From positions 3,100,001 through 3,164,000 of the forward strand of contig NZ_CP073578.1 of NCBI RefSeq assembly GCF_018199995.1: DNA of 64,000 nt, read 5' to 3'. This document shows positions 10,245 through 20,541 of the stretch, in pieces. The stretch is from Photobacterium sp. GJ3. GTDB lineage: Bacteria; Pseudomonadota; Gammaproteobacteria; Enterobacterales; Vibrionaceae. Position numbers and translations under genes: made by a program. Below the pieces are notes generated by a model that was given only the letters and a program-made list of their open reading frames with translations, had not been told where the DNA came from and did not search any database. Each line of letters begins with the position of its first letter. Position 1 is the first letter of the stretch.

Positions 10245-10387
10245 AGCGTGGTATGCTCCCCTGTTAGCGACAAGGCAAAATTATTCGAATAAACACCTTT
10301 GGCGGCGTTAAATTTTTTTGAGTTATCTTTATACTACTGACTGAAATAGCGCGGTTGGCCGAACGAAGGTGTAACGGGAATTCTCAA

Positions 10388-12934
10388 GTGAAGTTCATAA
10401 AGCGATTATTTATCTTTGCAATTATTTGCATCATTCTTGGAGTCAGTACGATTTTTGGTTTCTATCTGTACCTGAAGCCTGATCTCCCTGACGTAGCAAC
10501 GCTGAAAAATGTTGAATTACAGACCCCCATGCAGGTGTACAGTGCCGATGGTGCGTTGATTTCCCAATTCGGTGAAAAACGACGTATCCCACTGACGCTG
10601 GATGAAATCCCTCCGCAGTTGGTTCACGCGATTATTGCCACAGAAGACAGCCGCTTCTATGACCATCCGGGCATTGACCCGATTGGCATTACCCGGGCCG
10701 CTTTTGTCGTTGCCACATCCGGCAGTGCCAAGCAGGGCGCCAGTACCATTACTCAGCAGCTTGCGCGAAACTTTTTCCTCAGCAATGAGAAAAAGCTGAT
10801 GCGTAAAATCAAAGAGATTTTCATCGCAGTGCACATCGAGCAACTGCTGACCAAAGATGAAATCCTTGAGCTGTATCTGAACAAAATCTATCTCGGCTAC
10901 CGTGCCTACGGCGTTGGTGCTGCGGCTCAGGTTTACTTCGGCAAAGAAATCAGTCAGCTGACCTTAAGTGAAATTGCGGTGATTGCCGGTCTGCCGAAAG
11001 CGCCTTCCACCATGAACCCGATTTATTCGCTGGATCGGGCGACCACGCGTCGCAATGTGGTACTGAGCCGGATGCTGGATGAGAAATACATTACCCGCGC
11101 CGAGTTTGAACAGGCCAAAGCCGAGCCGATTGTTGCCCGCTACCACAGTGCGGAAATAGAGCTCAATGCACCATACTTTGCCGAACGCGCCCGTGCGTGG
11201 ATGGTGAATCGCTATGGTGAAGATGCATACACCTCTGGTATGAAGGTCTACACCACAGTTCATCCGAAGCTGCAGCGCGCTGCACAGCAGGCCGCCATTC
11301 AGAATTTGATGGAATACGATCAGCGCCATGGTTTCCGCGGCGCTGTCGCCACACTCTGGATGCCAGAGCAAAGTGCCTGGGAAGAAGAAAAAATTCTGGA
11401 TCATCTGGCTAAACAGCCAACATATGGTGAACTGGATCCGGCCGTCGTGCTTCAGGTGAACGCAGAGACAGCCGAAGTCCTCCTCAAAGACGGCCAGCAC
11501 CAGATACTGAACTGGGACGGCATGAAGTGGGCACGCCGCTTTATCACCGATTCCAGCCAGGGCGCGGCACCGAAAAAAGCCACAGACATTCTTGAGCCCG
11601 GTCAGCAGATCTGGGTGCAGCATCAGGGTGAGCAATGGGTTTTGAGTCAGGTCCCGGATGCGAATACCGCCTTTGTGGCCATCTCCCCCTATAACGGTGC
11701 CGTTCAGGCAATGGTGGGCGGGTTTAACTTCGTACACAGCAAGTTCAACCGTGCCACACAATCGATTCGTCAGGTGGGTTCCAGCATCAAGCCATTCATC
11801 TATTCTGCGGGTCTGGATTCTGGCATGACGCTGGCCACGCTGGTGAACGATGCGCCGATCGACAGCCGCGACCACAGCATGGGCACGGCCTGGCGCCCGA
11901 AAAACTCACCACCGGTTTACGACGGCTGGACCCGTTTGCGTCGGGGTCTTGCTCAGTCGAAGAATGTCATGGCAGTCCGTGTGCTGCAGGATGTCGGACT
12001 GGATGACTCCATCAGCTATCTGACCCGCTTTGGCTTTAAGCGGAAGGATCTGCCACGCGCCGAAGCCATTGCACTGGGTGCCGGCAGCCTGACACCTCTG
12101 GAAATGGTTCAGGGATTCTCGGTCTTCGCCAATGGCGGTTATTTTGTCGAGCCCTATTTCATTGAGCGTGTCGAAGATGCCTACGGCAACCTGGTGTATC
12201 AGGCCCATCCGAATGTGGTCTGTAACGACGATTGCCAGCGTCAGGAGCAATTGGCGGGCAATCATGTCGTCGCAAGCCGCGCGGTCATGCATGACATCGC
12301 CATCAGCGAGGAAGAACTGGGCCCGACAGGCAGTGCCGATGCCAGTGAATTGCAGCAAATCCGTGTCGCACCTCAGGTGATTTCTGAACAGAACGCATTT
12401 CTGGTTCGTGAAATGCTGGAAAGCAACATCTGGGGCGGCGGCGACTGGCGTCATGATACCGGGTGGAACGGAACGGGCTGGCGCGGACAGGCGTTAAAGC
12501 GCCGTGACGTGGGCGGAAAAACCGGGACAACTAATGACTCCAAAGATGCCTGGTATACAGGTTTCGGACCGGGCATTGTGGCCACCGCCTGGGTGGGCTT
12601 CGATGATCACAGCCGAGAACTGGGTCGCACCAGTCGCAATCCGAATATTGAAAACGACCAGACTGCCGGTGCTGAAGCCGGTGCAAAAACGGCGCAACCC
12701 GCCTGGATCGGTTTCATGGATAAAGCACTGGAAGACGTTCCCGAGCAGCGTAAGCAGCTTCCGCCGCATATCGTTCAGGTCCGCATTGACCGCGATACCG
12801 GGAAACTGACCCGACAAACGGACTACACCTCCATGTTTGAATATTTCATTCAGGGCACTGAGCCGAAAGACTATGCCGGGGAAGGCGGTGACAGCGGTAT
12901 CTTCGAAGCGGACAGTTCTGATGAATTGTTCTGA
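10388..12934 (+). CDS. mrcA: Penicillin-binding protein 1A
   Basis: A bifunctional class A PBP of 848 residues that polymerises and cross-links peptidoglycan at the inner membrane. I choose GTG 10388 (KFIKRLFIFAIICIILG, the membrane anchor) over an in-frame ATG 11 codons upstream because family N-termini start there. The transglycosylase motifs are EDSRFYDHPG and GASTITQQLARN; the transpeptidase motifs are SSIK, SKN and KTGTTND. It is divergent from pilM, which is the conserved arrangement in gammaproteobacteria. Confidence 0.95.
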   Translation: MKFIKRLFIFAIICIILGVSTIFGFYLYLKPDLPDVATLKNVELQTPMQVYSADGALISQFGEKRRIPLTLDEIPPQLVHAIIATEDSRFYDHPGIDPIGITRAAFVVATSGSAKQGASTITQQLARNFFLSNEKKLMRKIKEIFIAVHIEQLLTKDEILELYLNKIYLGYRAYGVGAAAQVYFGKEISQLTLSEIAVIAGLPKAPSTMNPIYSLDRATTRRNVVLSRMLDEKYITRAEFEQAKAEPIVARYHSAEIELNAPYFAERARAWMVNRYGEDAYTSGMKVYTTVHPKLQRAAQQAAIQNLMEYDQRHGFRGAVATLWMPEQSAWEEEKILDHLAKQPTYGELDPAVVLQVNAETAEVLLKDGQHQILNWDGMKWARRFITDSSQGAAPKKATDILEPGQQIWVQHQGEQWVLSQVPDANTAFVAISPYNGAVQAMVGGFNFVHSKFNRATQSIRQVGSSIKPFIYSAGLDSGMTLATLVNDAPIDSRDHSMGTAWRPKNSPPVYDGWTRLRRGLAQSKNVMAVRVLQDVGLDDSISYLTRFGFKRKDLPRAEAIALGAGSLTPLEMVQGFSVFANGGYFVEPYFIERVEDAYGNLVYQAHPNVVCNDDCQRQEQLAGNHVVASRAVMHDIAISEEELGPTGSADASELQQIRVAPQVISEQNAFLVREMLESNIWGGGDWRHDTGWNGTGWRGQALKRRDVGGKTGTTNDSKDAWYTGFGPGIVATAWVGFDDHSRELGRTSRNPNIENDQTAGAEAGAKTAQPAWIGFMDKALEDVPEQRKQLPPHIVQVRIDRDTGKLTRQTDYTSMFEYFIQGTEPKDYAGEGGDSGIFEADSSDELF

Positions 12935-12955
12935 ACCCTGTAACTGACCGCAACC

Positions 12956-12983
12956 AAAAGCGCGCCTCCAGGCGCGCTTTTTT
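12956..12983. terminator. Bidirectional terminator between mrcA and oxyR
   Basis: GCGCGCC and GGCGCGC pair around TCCA, with an A-run before and six T after. It can end both mrcA (plus strand) and oxyR (minus strand). Confidence 0.85.
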
Positions 12984-13024
12984 GTTCTGCGGCTCTCCGG
13001 ACCTTTTCCGAAATGCCTGCCTTT

Positions 13025-13924
13025 TTAATGCGCCAGATGCCCCGTAATGCTCCGCCGGATCTGCTCGGACAGCTGTTCATAACGTCCTTTCAGCGGCGAA
13101 CCGGGACGATAGGCCAGCGTGATCAGCCGACTGGGTTCCGGCTCGCAGGCTTTGATATAACACACCCCATCCCGCTTGCTCGTATTCGGGGTTGCCAGCT
13201 TTGGCAGCAAAGTAATGCCGCTCCCGGCAGCCACCATGTTACGTAAGGTCTCAAGACTGGTGGCCTTAAAGCTGCCGTCTTCTTTGGCTCCGGCAGCAAA
13301 ACAAAAGCCCATCGCCTGATCCCGCAAACAGTGGCCATCCCCCAGCATCAGCAAAGTTTGTCCGTTCAGCTCATTCATGGGTAACTCAGACCGGCCAGAC
13401 CATGGGTGCCCTTCCGGCACGGCCAGAACCATCGGCTCATGGTAAAGCGACAACTCTTTAAAGTGCTCACTTTCTTTCACCGCTGCGAGAATTATACAGT
13501 CCAGCTTCCCTTCATCCAGTTGTTGCACCAGCACCTGTGTCTGCGCCTCATGCAAAAACAATTCGAGCTGAGGAAACGCAGCCTTCATCGCCGGAATGAT
13601 GAGTGGCAGCAGGTAAGGCCCGACCGTTGGAATAAAACCGATATGCAAAGGCCCGGACATACTTTCCCCTTGCTGGCTGGCCATTTCGGACAGCACCTTC
13701 ACCTCGTGCAGTACCTTTTTCGCCTGATTCACCAGGTTTAACCCGACATCCGTAAACAGCACCTTGCGGCTGGTCCGCTCGAGCAAAGAAACGCCCAGTT
13801 CAGTTTCCAGCTTACGGATCTGCCCACTCAGCGTCGGCTGACTGACGAAGCACGCTTCCGCTGCTTTACGAAAATGCCGGTGTTCAGACAACGCCACAAG
13901 ATATTCGAGATCACGGATGTTCAT
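13025..13924 (-). CDS. oxyR: Hydrogen peroxide sensor OxyR
   Basis: A 299-residue LysR-family activator. The winged helix-turn-helix occupies residues 1-60. The two redox cysteines are Cys199 and Cys208 in GDGHCLRDQAMGFC, exactly the positions of the disulfide switch in E. coli OxyR, so peroxide sensing is well supported. It is divergent from a peroxiredoxin-glutaredoxin gene, with a candidate OxyR site in the 162-bp gap, which suggests autoregulation and control of that gene. Confidence 0.96.
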   Translation of the reverse strand: MNIRDLEYLVALSEHRHFRKAAEACFVSQPTLSGQIRKLETELGVSLLERTSRKVLFTDVGLNLVNQAKKVLHEVKVLSEMASQQGESMSGPLHIGFIPTVGPYLLPLIIPAMKAAFPQLELFLHEAQTQVLVQQLDEGKLDCIILAAVKESEHFKELSLYHEPMVLAVPEGHPWSGRSELPMNELNGQTLLMLGDGHCLRDQAMGFCFAAGAKEDGSFKATSLETLRNMVAAGSGITLLPKLATPNTSKRDGVCYIKACEPEPSRLITLAYRPGSPLKGRYEQLSEQIRRSITGHLAH

Positions 13925-13946
13925 GTATCACTCTCTGCCATATTTA

Positions 13947-13983
13947 ATAGGATTTGACGATTGATAAGATAACAGTAAACGAT
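13947..13983. promoter_or_regulatory. Candidate OxyR operator
   Basis: Two 15-bp elements, ATAGGATTTGACGAT and ATAACAGTAAACGAT, are separated by exactly 7 bp, the geometry of the OxyR consensus (ATAG-N7-CTAT, 7 bp, repeated). They match 13 of 16 core ATAG/CTAT positions. The site lies between oxyR and the divergent peroxiredoxin gene. The direct contacts are inferred, not shown. Confidence 0.55.
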
Positions 13984-14086
13984 TGGAGCTATCAATTGGT
14001 ATTTCGCATACTACATACATCGACAGGGGCAAGACAAAAAAGTCCCACAAAATATTGAAATTCCAAACTTCCAACAGGAGCGCAAC

Positions 14087-14815
14087 ATGTTTACATCGAA
14101 AGAAGGCATGACCATCCCGCAAGTTACATTCCGTACCCGTCAGGGCGATCAGTGGGTTGATGTGACCACGGATGAGCTGTTCAGCAACAAAACTGTCGTG
14201 GTGTTCAGCCTGCCGGGAGCATTTACCCCAACCTGCTCCTCAAGCCATCTGCCACGTTACAACGAGCTGGCTTCCGTATTCGCTGCCCACGGTGTGGACG
14301 ACATCCTGTGTGTCTCCGTCAACGACACCTTTGTGATGAATGCCTGGAAATCTGATCAGGAAGCAGAAAACATCACCTTCATCCCGGATGGTAACGGCGA
14401 ATTCACCAAAGGTATGGGCATGCTGGTTCAGAAAAACGACCTGGGCTTCGGTGATCGTTCATGGCGCTACAGCATGCTGGTGAAAAACGGTGTGGTTTCT
14501 AAGATGTTTATTGAAAACGATGAGCCGGGCGACCCGTTCAACGTCTCCGATGCCGATACCATGCTGAACTACATCGCCCCTGACTACAAACTGCAGGAGT
14601 CGATCACAGTTTTCACAAAACCTGGCTGTCCTTTCTGTGTCAAAGCGAAACAGAACCTGATCGACCAAGGTCTTCAGTTTGAAGAAGTGGTCTTGGGCAA
14701 AGATGCAACCACAGTGAGCCTGCGTGCCATTTCTGGCCGGAGCACTGTGCCACAGGTATTTATTGGCGGAAAACACATTGGTGGCAGCGAAGAGCTGGAA
14801 GCTTACCTGGCTTAA
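14087..14815 (+). CDS. Peroxiredoxin-glutaredoxin hybrid (Prx5 type)
   Basis: A 242-residue fusion. Residues 1-165 form a Prx5-type peroxiredoxin with peroxidatic Cys50 in GAFTPTC. Residues 172-242 form a glutaredoxin with CPFC at 181-184 and the TVPQVFIGG glutathione-binding segment. Such hybrids reduce hydroperoxides using glutathione without a separate glutaredoxin. It is preceded by an AGGAG-type ribosome-binding site, is divergent from oxyR, and is followed 77 bp later by a flavin disulfide reductase, so the three make a peroxide-response unit. Confidence 0.93.
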   Translation: MFTSKEGMTIPQVTFRTRQGDQWVDVTTDELFSNKTVVVFSLPGAFTPTCSSSHLPRYNELASVFAAHGVDDILCVSVNDTFVMNAWKSDQEAENITFIPDGNGEFTKGMGMLVQKNDLGFGDRSWRYSMLVKNGVVSKMFIENDEPGDPFNVSDADTMLNYIAPDYKLQESITVFTKPGCPFCVKAKQNLIDQGLQFEEVVLGKDATTVSLRAISGRSTVPQVFIGGKHIGGSEELEAYLA

Positions 14816-14892
14816 GACCACCGGCAGGGTGAACACCACCCTGCTCCTCCCCAAATTCCGCCCTGAGAACTGATTGTCGTTGGAGAAATATA

Positions 14893-16344
14893 ATGAAAAC
14901 CCTGACTGTTGATGTTGCTGTGATTGGTGGTGGTACGGCTGGCCTGGGTGCCTACCGTGCAGCAAAAGCCCACACCGACAGTGTTGTCATGATTGAAGGT
15001 GGCCCTTACGGCACCACTTGCGCCCGCGTGGGCTGCATGCCATCAAAACTCTTGATTGCCGCTGCAGAAAGCGTCCATAACATTGAAAAAGCCCCTGCAT
15101 TTGGCATTCATCCTCAGGGTGAGATTCAAATCAACGGCCGTGAAGTCATGGACCGCGTGAAACGCGAACGTGATCGCTTTGTCGGATTTGTGCTGGAAAG
15201 CGTCGATGAAATTCCGTCAGAAGATAAAATCAGCGGCTACGCAACATTCGTGAACAACACCACGCTCGACGTTGACGGCCATACCCGTATCGAAGCGAAG
15301 CGAATTGTGATTGCCACCGGTTCTCGTCCGGCCTACCCGACGGTGTGGCATGAGCTGGGCGATCGCCTGATCATCAATGATGATGTCTTCGAATGGGACG
15401 ACTTACCGGCATCTGTTGCTGTGTTTGGCCCTGGCGTGATCGGACTGGAACTGGGACAAGCCCTGCATCGTCTTGGCGTTGATGTGAAAATCTTTGGTCT
15501 GGGCGGTCAGGTTGGCCCGCTGACCGATGAAGAAGTCATGGCGTATGCCAGCAAGACCTTCAACGACGAGCTGTATCTGGATGCCGATGTCAAAGTCGAG
15601 AGCATGAAGCGTGTCGGCGATGAAGTTGAAATTCAGTTCATCAACAAATCCGGCGTGCTGGAAACCCAGTATTTCAACTATGTGCTGGCAGCGACCGGAC
15701 GCCGTCCGAACGTCGACAAACTGGCCATTGAAAACACCAGTGTCACGCTGGATGCACGGGGGGTGCCGGTTGCGGACCACTTCACGCTGCAAACCTCGGT
15801 CGACTCAATTTTTATTGCCGGAGATGCGAGCAACCAGTTGCCTTTACTGCACGAAGCAGCCGATCAGGGTCGGATTGCCGGTGACAATGCAGGCCGATTC
15901 CCGGATATACGTGCCGGACTCCGCCGCTCAAAAATTTCTGTGGTCTTTACAGAACCACAAATTGCGATGGTCGGTGAAAGCCGCCGCGAGATTAACCAGC
16001 GCATAGGCAACTGTGGCTGCTACGAAGTCGGTACGGTTTCTTTTGAAAATCAGGGGCGTTCCCGGGTGATGCTGCGCAATCAGGGTATCCTGAATCTCTA
16101 TGGCGAGCATGGCACCGGCCGCTTCCTCGGCGCTGAAATGATTGGCCCGAGTGCAGAACATCTGGCTCACCTGCTCAGCTGGGCGCATCAGAATCAAATG
16201 ACGATTGCTCAGATGCTGGATATGCCGTTCTACCATCCAGTGATCGAAGAAGGGGTGCGGACCGCACTGCGCGATTTAAACGCCAAGCTGCATCTGGGTC
16301 CGGAAATGATCAAACACTGTCTGGACTGTGGTCCCGGCTGTTAA
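14893..16344 (+). CDS. Dihydrolipoyl dehydrogenase-like flavoprotein
   Basis: A 483-residue class I flavin disulfide reductase: N-terminal FAD motif GGGTAG at residues 12-17, redox pair Cys43-x4-Cys48 in [10 protein letters not shown], a central NAD domain ([12 protein letters not shown]), a second FAD motif (IFIAGDAS), and the C-terminal dimer domain with the catalytic His in HPVIEEG. It is not near any 2-oxoacid dehydrogenase genes. Its location after the peroxiredoxin hybrid points to a role in redox recycling. The C-terminus ends in a short cysteine-rich tail, CLDCGPGC, which is unusual. The true substrate is not known. Confidence 0.85.
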   Translation: MKTLTVDVAVIGGGTAGLGAYRAAKAHTDSVVMIEGGPYGTTCARVGCMPSKLLIAAAESVHNIEKAPAFGIHPQGEIQINGREVMDRVKRERDRFVGFVLESVDEIPSEDKISGYATFVNNTTLDVDGHTRIEAKRIVIATGSRPAYPTVWHELGDRLIINDDVFEWDDLPASVAVFGPGVIGLELGQALHRLGVDVKIFGLGGQVGPLTDEEVMAYASKTFNDELYLDADVKVESMKRVGDEVEIQFINKSGVLETQYFNYVLAATGRRPNVDKLAIENTSVTLDARGVPVADHFTLQTSVDSIFIAGDASNQLPLLHEAADQGRIAGDNAGRFPDIRAGLRRSKISVVFTEPQIAMVGESRREINQRIGNCGCYEVGTVSFENQGRSRVMLRNQGILNLYGEHGTGRFLGAEMIGPSAEHLAHLLSWAHQNQMTIAQMLDMPFYHPVIEEGVRTALRDLNAKLHLGPEMIKHCLDCGPGC

Positions 16345-16390
16345 TCGAGTTCACAACGACACTGCAACATCCAATCTCAACGGGAAAGCA

Positions 16391-16418
16391 AAAGCGCCGG
16401 ATCTCCGGCGCTTTTTTT
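16391..16418. terminator. Bidirectional terminator between the flavoprotein gene and argH
   Basis: GCGCCGGA and TCCGGCGC are complementary and directly flank a TC centre, preceded by AAA and followed by seven T. The two genes converge here, and the hairpin can serve both. Confidence 0.8.
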
Positions 16419-16437
16419 ATCTTTGAACCTGCCGTCG

Positions 16438-18312
16438 TTAGGCCACATTCACACTGGGAATCATCTGCTGATCCAGCCGGACTTCAAGCGCCACTTCATC
16501 ACAGGCATGCTGACGCGGACACATATCGCAGTCTTTCATCACTTTTTCCGGCAACAGTGCTTTCGAAGTCGGAATAAAGTCCTGCTTCATAAAGAATTCC
16601 GGCACACGAGTCAGCACAAATACGCGCTTAATCGCCATCTGATTCGCTTTTTCAAGCAGATGAAGTACCAATGCCTTCCCCTGCCCCTGATGCTGCCAAC
16701 CGGCCTCGATCCCCAGAGAGCGGATTTCAGCCAGGCCAGAATCATAGACATACAACGACGCGCAACCGGTCACGATCCCCTGCGTTTCCGCAACCGCAAA
16801 GGAGCCAATATCCCGCACCAGTTCGTTCCGCGGACGCGGCAGGTTCTCACCCAGACCGGCCCAGTAAGCCACCATCCCTTCAATGGCATCCAGATCGGTC
16901 AGGCGAGCACCTCGTACTTTCACCCCCGGCGCATGACGTTTCGACAGGCGCTTCTCCGTCTGAGCAATGGCATGGTCGACCTGATTTGGTGCCACGCCGC
17001 CCAGCGCGCAGCGTTTTTCCAGACAGGATTCAATGGTCAGGATCGGATACACATCTGCATCAATCACCGGCGAGAAGGCTTTCATCTCATCCAGCGACAA
17101 TTCTTCCAGCGCACAGCCTTTTTCTATCGCCGCGACCACTGCCACGCCGACAATATGATGCGCTTCACGGAACGGAATGCCTTTCGCCACCAGGTAATCA
17201 GCCAGCTCTGTGGCATTCGAATAGCCCTGCATTGCCGCTTCCAGCGTCCGGTCTTTATTGACCTTGATGCCGTCAAAGCACAGCGCCGCCATTTCCATGC
17301 ATTCATGCCAGGTGTCCAGTGCATCGAACAACCCTTCTTTGTCTTCCTGCATGTCTTTGTTGTAGGCAAGCGGCAAAGCTTTGACCGTCATCATCATCCC
17401 GGCCAGCGAGCCGTACACCCGGCCACATTTGCCCCGGATCAGTTCCAGTGCATCCGGATTCTTTTTCTGGGGCATCAGGGAAGAACCCGATGTGACCGTA
17501 TCCGCCAGTTCAATGAAGTTCGACTCACCGGAGTTATAAAAGATCATATCTTCTGCCAGCCGCGACAGGTGCAGCATAGAAATCGACGCCGTCGACAGCA
17601 GCTCCATGACATGATCCCGATCCGACACCGAATCCAGACTGTTGCGGGTTGCCCGGTGGAACCCCAGACTGTGGGCCAGCGCTTCCCGGTCAATCGGATA
17701 AGCTGTGCCGGCCAGCGCCCCCGAGCCCAGCGGACAGGTGTCCAGCCGCTGCAGCGCATCACTCAGACGGGAATGATCCCGCTCAAACATTTCCACATAG
17801 GCCAGACACCAGTGCGCAAAGGTCACAGGTTGCGCCCGTTGCAGGTGCGTGTAGCCCGGCAGCACCGTGGTCTGATGCTCGCGGGCAACAGTCGTCAGTT
17901 GGCTTTGCAGGTGGTCCAGCATCATCAGCAACTGATGTCCCTGCTGACGACACCACAGCTTGAGGTCAGTCGCCACCTGATCATTCCGGGAGCGGCCTGT
18001 GTGTAATTTCTTACCCAGATCGCCCACCCGGTGAATCAGTTGCTGCTCTACCCAGCTGTGAATATCTTCGGCATCCGACTGAAGGATCTGTTGCGGATCC
18101 TCCATCACGGCAAGCTTCAGCTCATTCAGTGCCAGTTCCAGCTTCTGCTGTTCCATCTCGGTCAGTACCCCGACCTGACGCAGCGCTTTTGACCAGGCCA
18201 CCGAGCCAACGATGTCCTGCTCCGCCAGGCGGTAATCAAATCGCAGGGAATCATTAAACTGCTTGAACCGAGTATCTGCTGCCTGACTAAAACGTCCGCC
18301 CCATAGTGCCAT
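16438..18312 (-). CDS. argH: Fused argininosuccinate lyase / N-acetylglutamate synthase
   Basis: A 624-residue bifunctional protein. Residues 1-460 are argininosuccinate lyase, with the fumarase-family signature [12 protein letters not shown] at 276-287. Residues 465-610 are a GNAT acetyltransferase with the acetyl-CoA loop HQGQGKA near 541-547, corresponding to the short ArgA of the ArgH(A) fusion known from Moritella and Vibrio. The fusion thus supplies both the first and the last step of arginine synthesis. A cysteine cluster, [11 protein letters not shown], occurs at 594-604. It is last in argC-argB-argG-argH. Confidence 0.94.
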   Translation of the reverse strand: MALWGGRFSQAADTRFKQFNDSLRFDYRLAEQDIVGSVAWSKALRQVGVLTEMEQQKLELALNELKLAVMEDPQQILQSDAEDIHSWVEQQLIHRVGDLGKKLHTGRSRNDQVATDLKLWCRQQGHQLLMMLDHLQSQLTTVAREHQTTVLPGYTHLQRAQPVTFAHWCLAYVEMFERDHSRLSDALQRLDTCPLGSGALAGTAYPIDREALAHSLGFHRATRNSLDSVSDRDHVMELLSTASISMLHLSRLAEDMIFYNSGESNFIELADTVTSGSSLMPQKKNPDALELIRGKCGRVYGSLAGMMMTVKALPLAYNKDMQEDKEGLFDALDTWHECMEMAALCFDGIKVNKDRTLEAAMQGYSNATELADYLVAKGIPFREAHHIVGVAVVAAIEKGCALEELSLDEMKAFSPVIDADVYPILTIESCLEKRCALGGVAPNQVDHAIAQTEKRLSKRHAPGVKVRGARLTDLDAIEGMVAYWAGLGENLPRPRNELVRDIGSFAVAETQGIVTGCASLYVYDSGLAEIRSLGIEAGWQHQGQGKALVLHLLEKANQMAIKRVFVLTRVPEFFMKQDFIPTSKALLPEKVMKDCDMCPRQHACDEVALEVRLDQQMIPSVNVA

Positions 18313-18383
18313 GGTACTTCTCCTTTCCTGTACGACCGGTGTTGCTCACATGTCTTTTCGTAATGCGCTTTGCGCTATGTTTT

Positions 18384-19592
18384 TTATTTTTTCTGTTCGT
18401 TCAGTGCACGGATACGGCTGGCCAGCGAGTACAGGCGGATAAAGCCACCTGCATGGCTGTGATCGTACACTTCATCTTCACCGAAGGTTGCAAACTCTTC
18501 GGAATACAGGCTGTTCGGTGAACGCTTCTGCACCGCAGTCACCTGACCTTTATAGAGTTTCAGCACCACTTCACCATTCACATCCTGCGCCAGCTCATTC
18601 GCGGCAGCCAGTAACGAACGGCACAGCGGTGTAAACCAGCGGCCATCGTAAATCAGATGCGAAGCTTTCAGTGCGATGCTTTCACGGAACTCAAAGGAAT
18701 CTTTGTCCAGCACCAGTTGTTCGACGGCACGCAACGCTTCCATCATGATGGTGCCGCCCGGCGTTTCATAACAACCGCGGGACTTGATGCCCACCAGACG
18801 GTTTTCCACGATATCGATCCGGCCAACACCATGCTCAGCACCCTTCTGGTTCAGATATACCAGTGCTTCGTACGGTGTCATGGCCTTGCCGTCCACCGCG
18901 ACAATTTCGCCTTTTTCAATGACGACTGAAACCAGTTCAGCCGTGTTGGGTGCTTCTTCCGGATCTTTCGTCCAGACCCAGCACAGTTCATTGGACTGAT
19001 TCCAGGTATTTTCCAGCACGCCGCCTTCGGTGGAAATGTGCCAGGCATTGGCATCACGGGAGTAGATTTTTTCCAGTGTTGCTGTGGTCGGAATCTGACG
19101 CTCCGCCAGATACTCCAGCAGCGCTTCACGACTGCGCAGATCCCACTCACGCCATGGGGCGATTACCGTCAGTTGAGGCGCCAGTGCGGCATAAGCACTT
19201 TCAAAACGCACTTGATCGTTCCCTTTCCCGGTACAACCGTGACACAGGGCATCCGCGCCCACTTCCAGCGCACATTCAACCTGAGCCTTGGCAATGATCG
19301 GACGCGCCATGGATGTACCCAGCAGATATTTACCTTCGTATACCGCGCCGGTTTTCAGGCTTGGGTAGATGTAGTCTTTGACCATCTCTTCTTTCAGGTC
19401 GGCGATATAGCAAGCGGAAGCACCCGAAGCCAGTGCTTTTTCTTCAATGCCTTCCAGCTCGGCTTCGCCCTGACCCACATCCGCCACAAACGCGACGACT
19501 TCACAGTCATAATGCTCTTTCAGCCATGGAATGATGGCCGATGTATCCAGACCGCCGGAATAAGCTAATACGACTTTATTTACCTTGCTCAT
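18384..19592 (-). CDS. argG: Argininosuccinate synthase
   Basis: A 402-residue enzyme joining citrulline and aspartate with ATP. The N-terminal ATP pyrophosphatase loop is AYSGGLDTS at residues 10-18, and [13 protein letters not shown] marks the citrulline-binding region. The length is normal. It lies 71 bp upstream of argH and 143 bp downstream of argB in the arginine operon. Confidence 0.97.
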   Translation of the reverse strand: MSKVNKVVLAYSGGLDTSAIIPWLKEHYDCEVVAFVADVGQGEAELEGIEEKALASGASACYIADLKEEMVKDYIYPSLKTGAVYEGKYLLGTSMARPIIAKAQVECALEVGADALCHGCTGKGNDQVRFESAYAALAPQLTVIAPWREWDLRSREALLEYLAERQIPTTATLEKIYSRDANAWHISTEGGVLENTWNQSNELCWVWTKDPEEAPNTAELVSVVIEKGEIVAVDGKAMTPYEALVYLNQKGAEHGVGRIDIVENRLVGIKSRGCYETPGGTIMMEALRAVEQLVLDKDSFEFRESIALKASHLIYDGRWFTPLCRSLLAAANELAQDVNGEVVLKLYKGQVTAVQKRSPNSLYSEEFATFGEDEVYDHSHAGGFIRLYSLASRIRALNEQKK

Positions 19593-19735
19593 TGTTACTC
19601 TCCTTCGTTGCCTGCTCGACGGTCATCCCGGTCAGGCGATATCAATCATGATGTTCAAACGATAATCATAAAACGGTTCATTTTTTATATCCGAACCCAG
19701 CTTTTGCGCCAGCGTCCGAATGCAATTCTGCGGGT

Positions 19736-20515
19736 TCAGAGCACAAATCGGGTCCCGATTTGTTCTCCTTCAAACAGCGCCTGAAGCTTGTCCGGATACC
19801 GCCAGCCCGCAATCTCAACCGGACGGCCCAAACCTTTCGCAGCGTCAAATGCGGCTTTCACTTTGACGATCATGCCGTCGGTGATCACCGCCTGCTCAAT
19901 CAGTGAGTCGGCTTTGGCTTCGCTCAGCGAATCAATCAGATGGCCTTTGCCATCCAGCACGCCACTGACGTCCGATAACAACACCAGCTCCGCATCCAGT
20001 GCTGCCGCGACGGCTACCGCCGCCTGATCAGCATTCACGTTCATCAGTGCACCGTCAGCGGTCAGGCCAATGGAGCTGATAATCGGCAGATAACCCGCAG
20101 CCATGATGCTGGCAACCAGCGCACTGTTGCCCGGCGCAGCCTTACCGACCGCACCCAGCTCCGGATCCAGCTCAGTCACCTGACATAAGCCGCCATCAGC
20201 CAGACTCAGACCCACCACATTCACGCCCGATTTGAGTGCCTGTCCCTGCAGCATTTTGTTCGCCGTCCCTGCCAGCGCACCGGCAATCACGCCGATTTGA
20301 TCCACCGGGGTGACCCGCAACCCCTGCTTTTTCACAGTCGGCAGATTCAATTGTTTCATCAGGTCATCAACCAGATAACCACCACCATGGACCAACAGCA
20401 GAGGCCGGTTTGCTTTCGCCTGGTAGGCACTGATGGCACCAAAGACTTTCTCCAGAGTGTCGCTGCACGACAGCACAGCACCCCCTAATTTGATCACTAA
20501 CGGCGACTGTTCCAT
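19736..20515 (-). CDS. argB: Acetylglutamate kinase
   Basis: A 259-residue amino-acid kinase that phosphorylates N-acetylglutamate. I start it at ATG 20515 ([15 protein letters not shown]), which matches family proteins; the longer reading would overlap argC. The KLGGAVL phosphate loop is at residues 8-14, HGGG follows, and GLSLADGG and NVNADQAA are typical. It is 26 bp downstream of argC. Confidence 0.95.
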   Translation of the reverse strand: MEQSPLVIKLGGAVLSCSDTLEKVFGAISAYQAKANRPLLLVHGGGYLVDDLMKQLNLPTVKKQGLRVTPVDQIGVIAGALAGTANKMLQGQALKSGVNVVGLSLADGGLCQVTELDPELGAVGKAAPGNSALVASIMAAGYLPIISSIGLTADGALMNVNADQAAVAVAAALDAELVLLSDVSGVLDGKGHLIDSLSEAKADSLIEQAVITDGMIVKVKAAFDAAKGLGRPVEIAGWRYPDKLQALFEGEQIGTRFVL

Positions 20516-20541
20516 TGTGGGTCTCCTCTCAACAGCCAAAC

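Noticed and set aside
10964-11875. A 303-codon open frame opposite mrcA
   Set aside because: It lies entirely within the well-supported PBP1A gene and shows no family motif.
16423-18006. A 527-codon open frame on the plus strand opposite argH
   Set aside because: The minus strand encodes the full ArgH(A) fusion with clear motifs; the plus frame is a by-product of codon bias with a His/Arg-rich, low-similarity translation.
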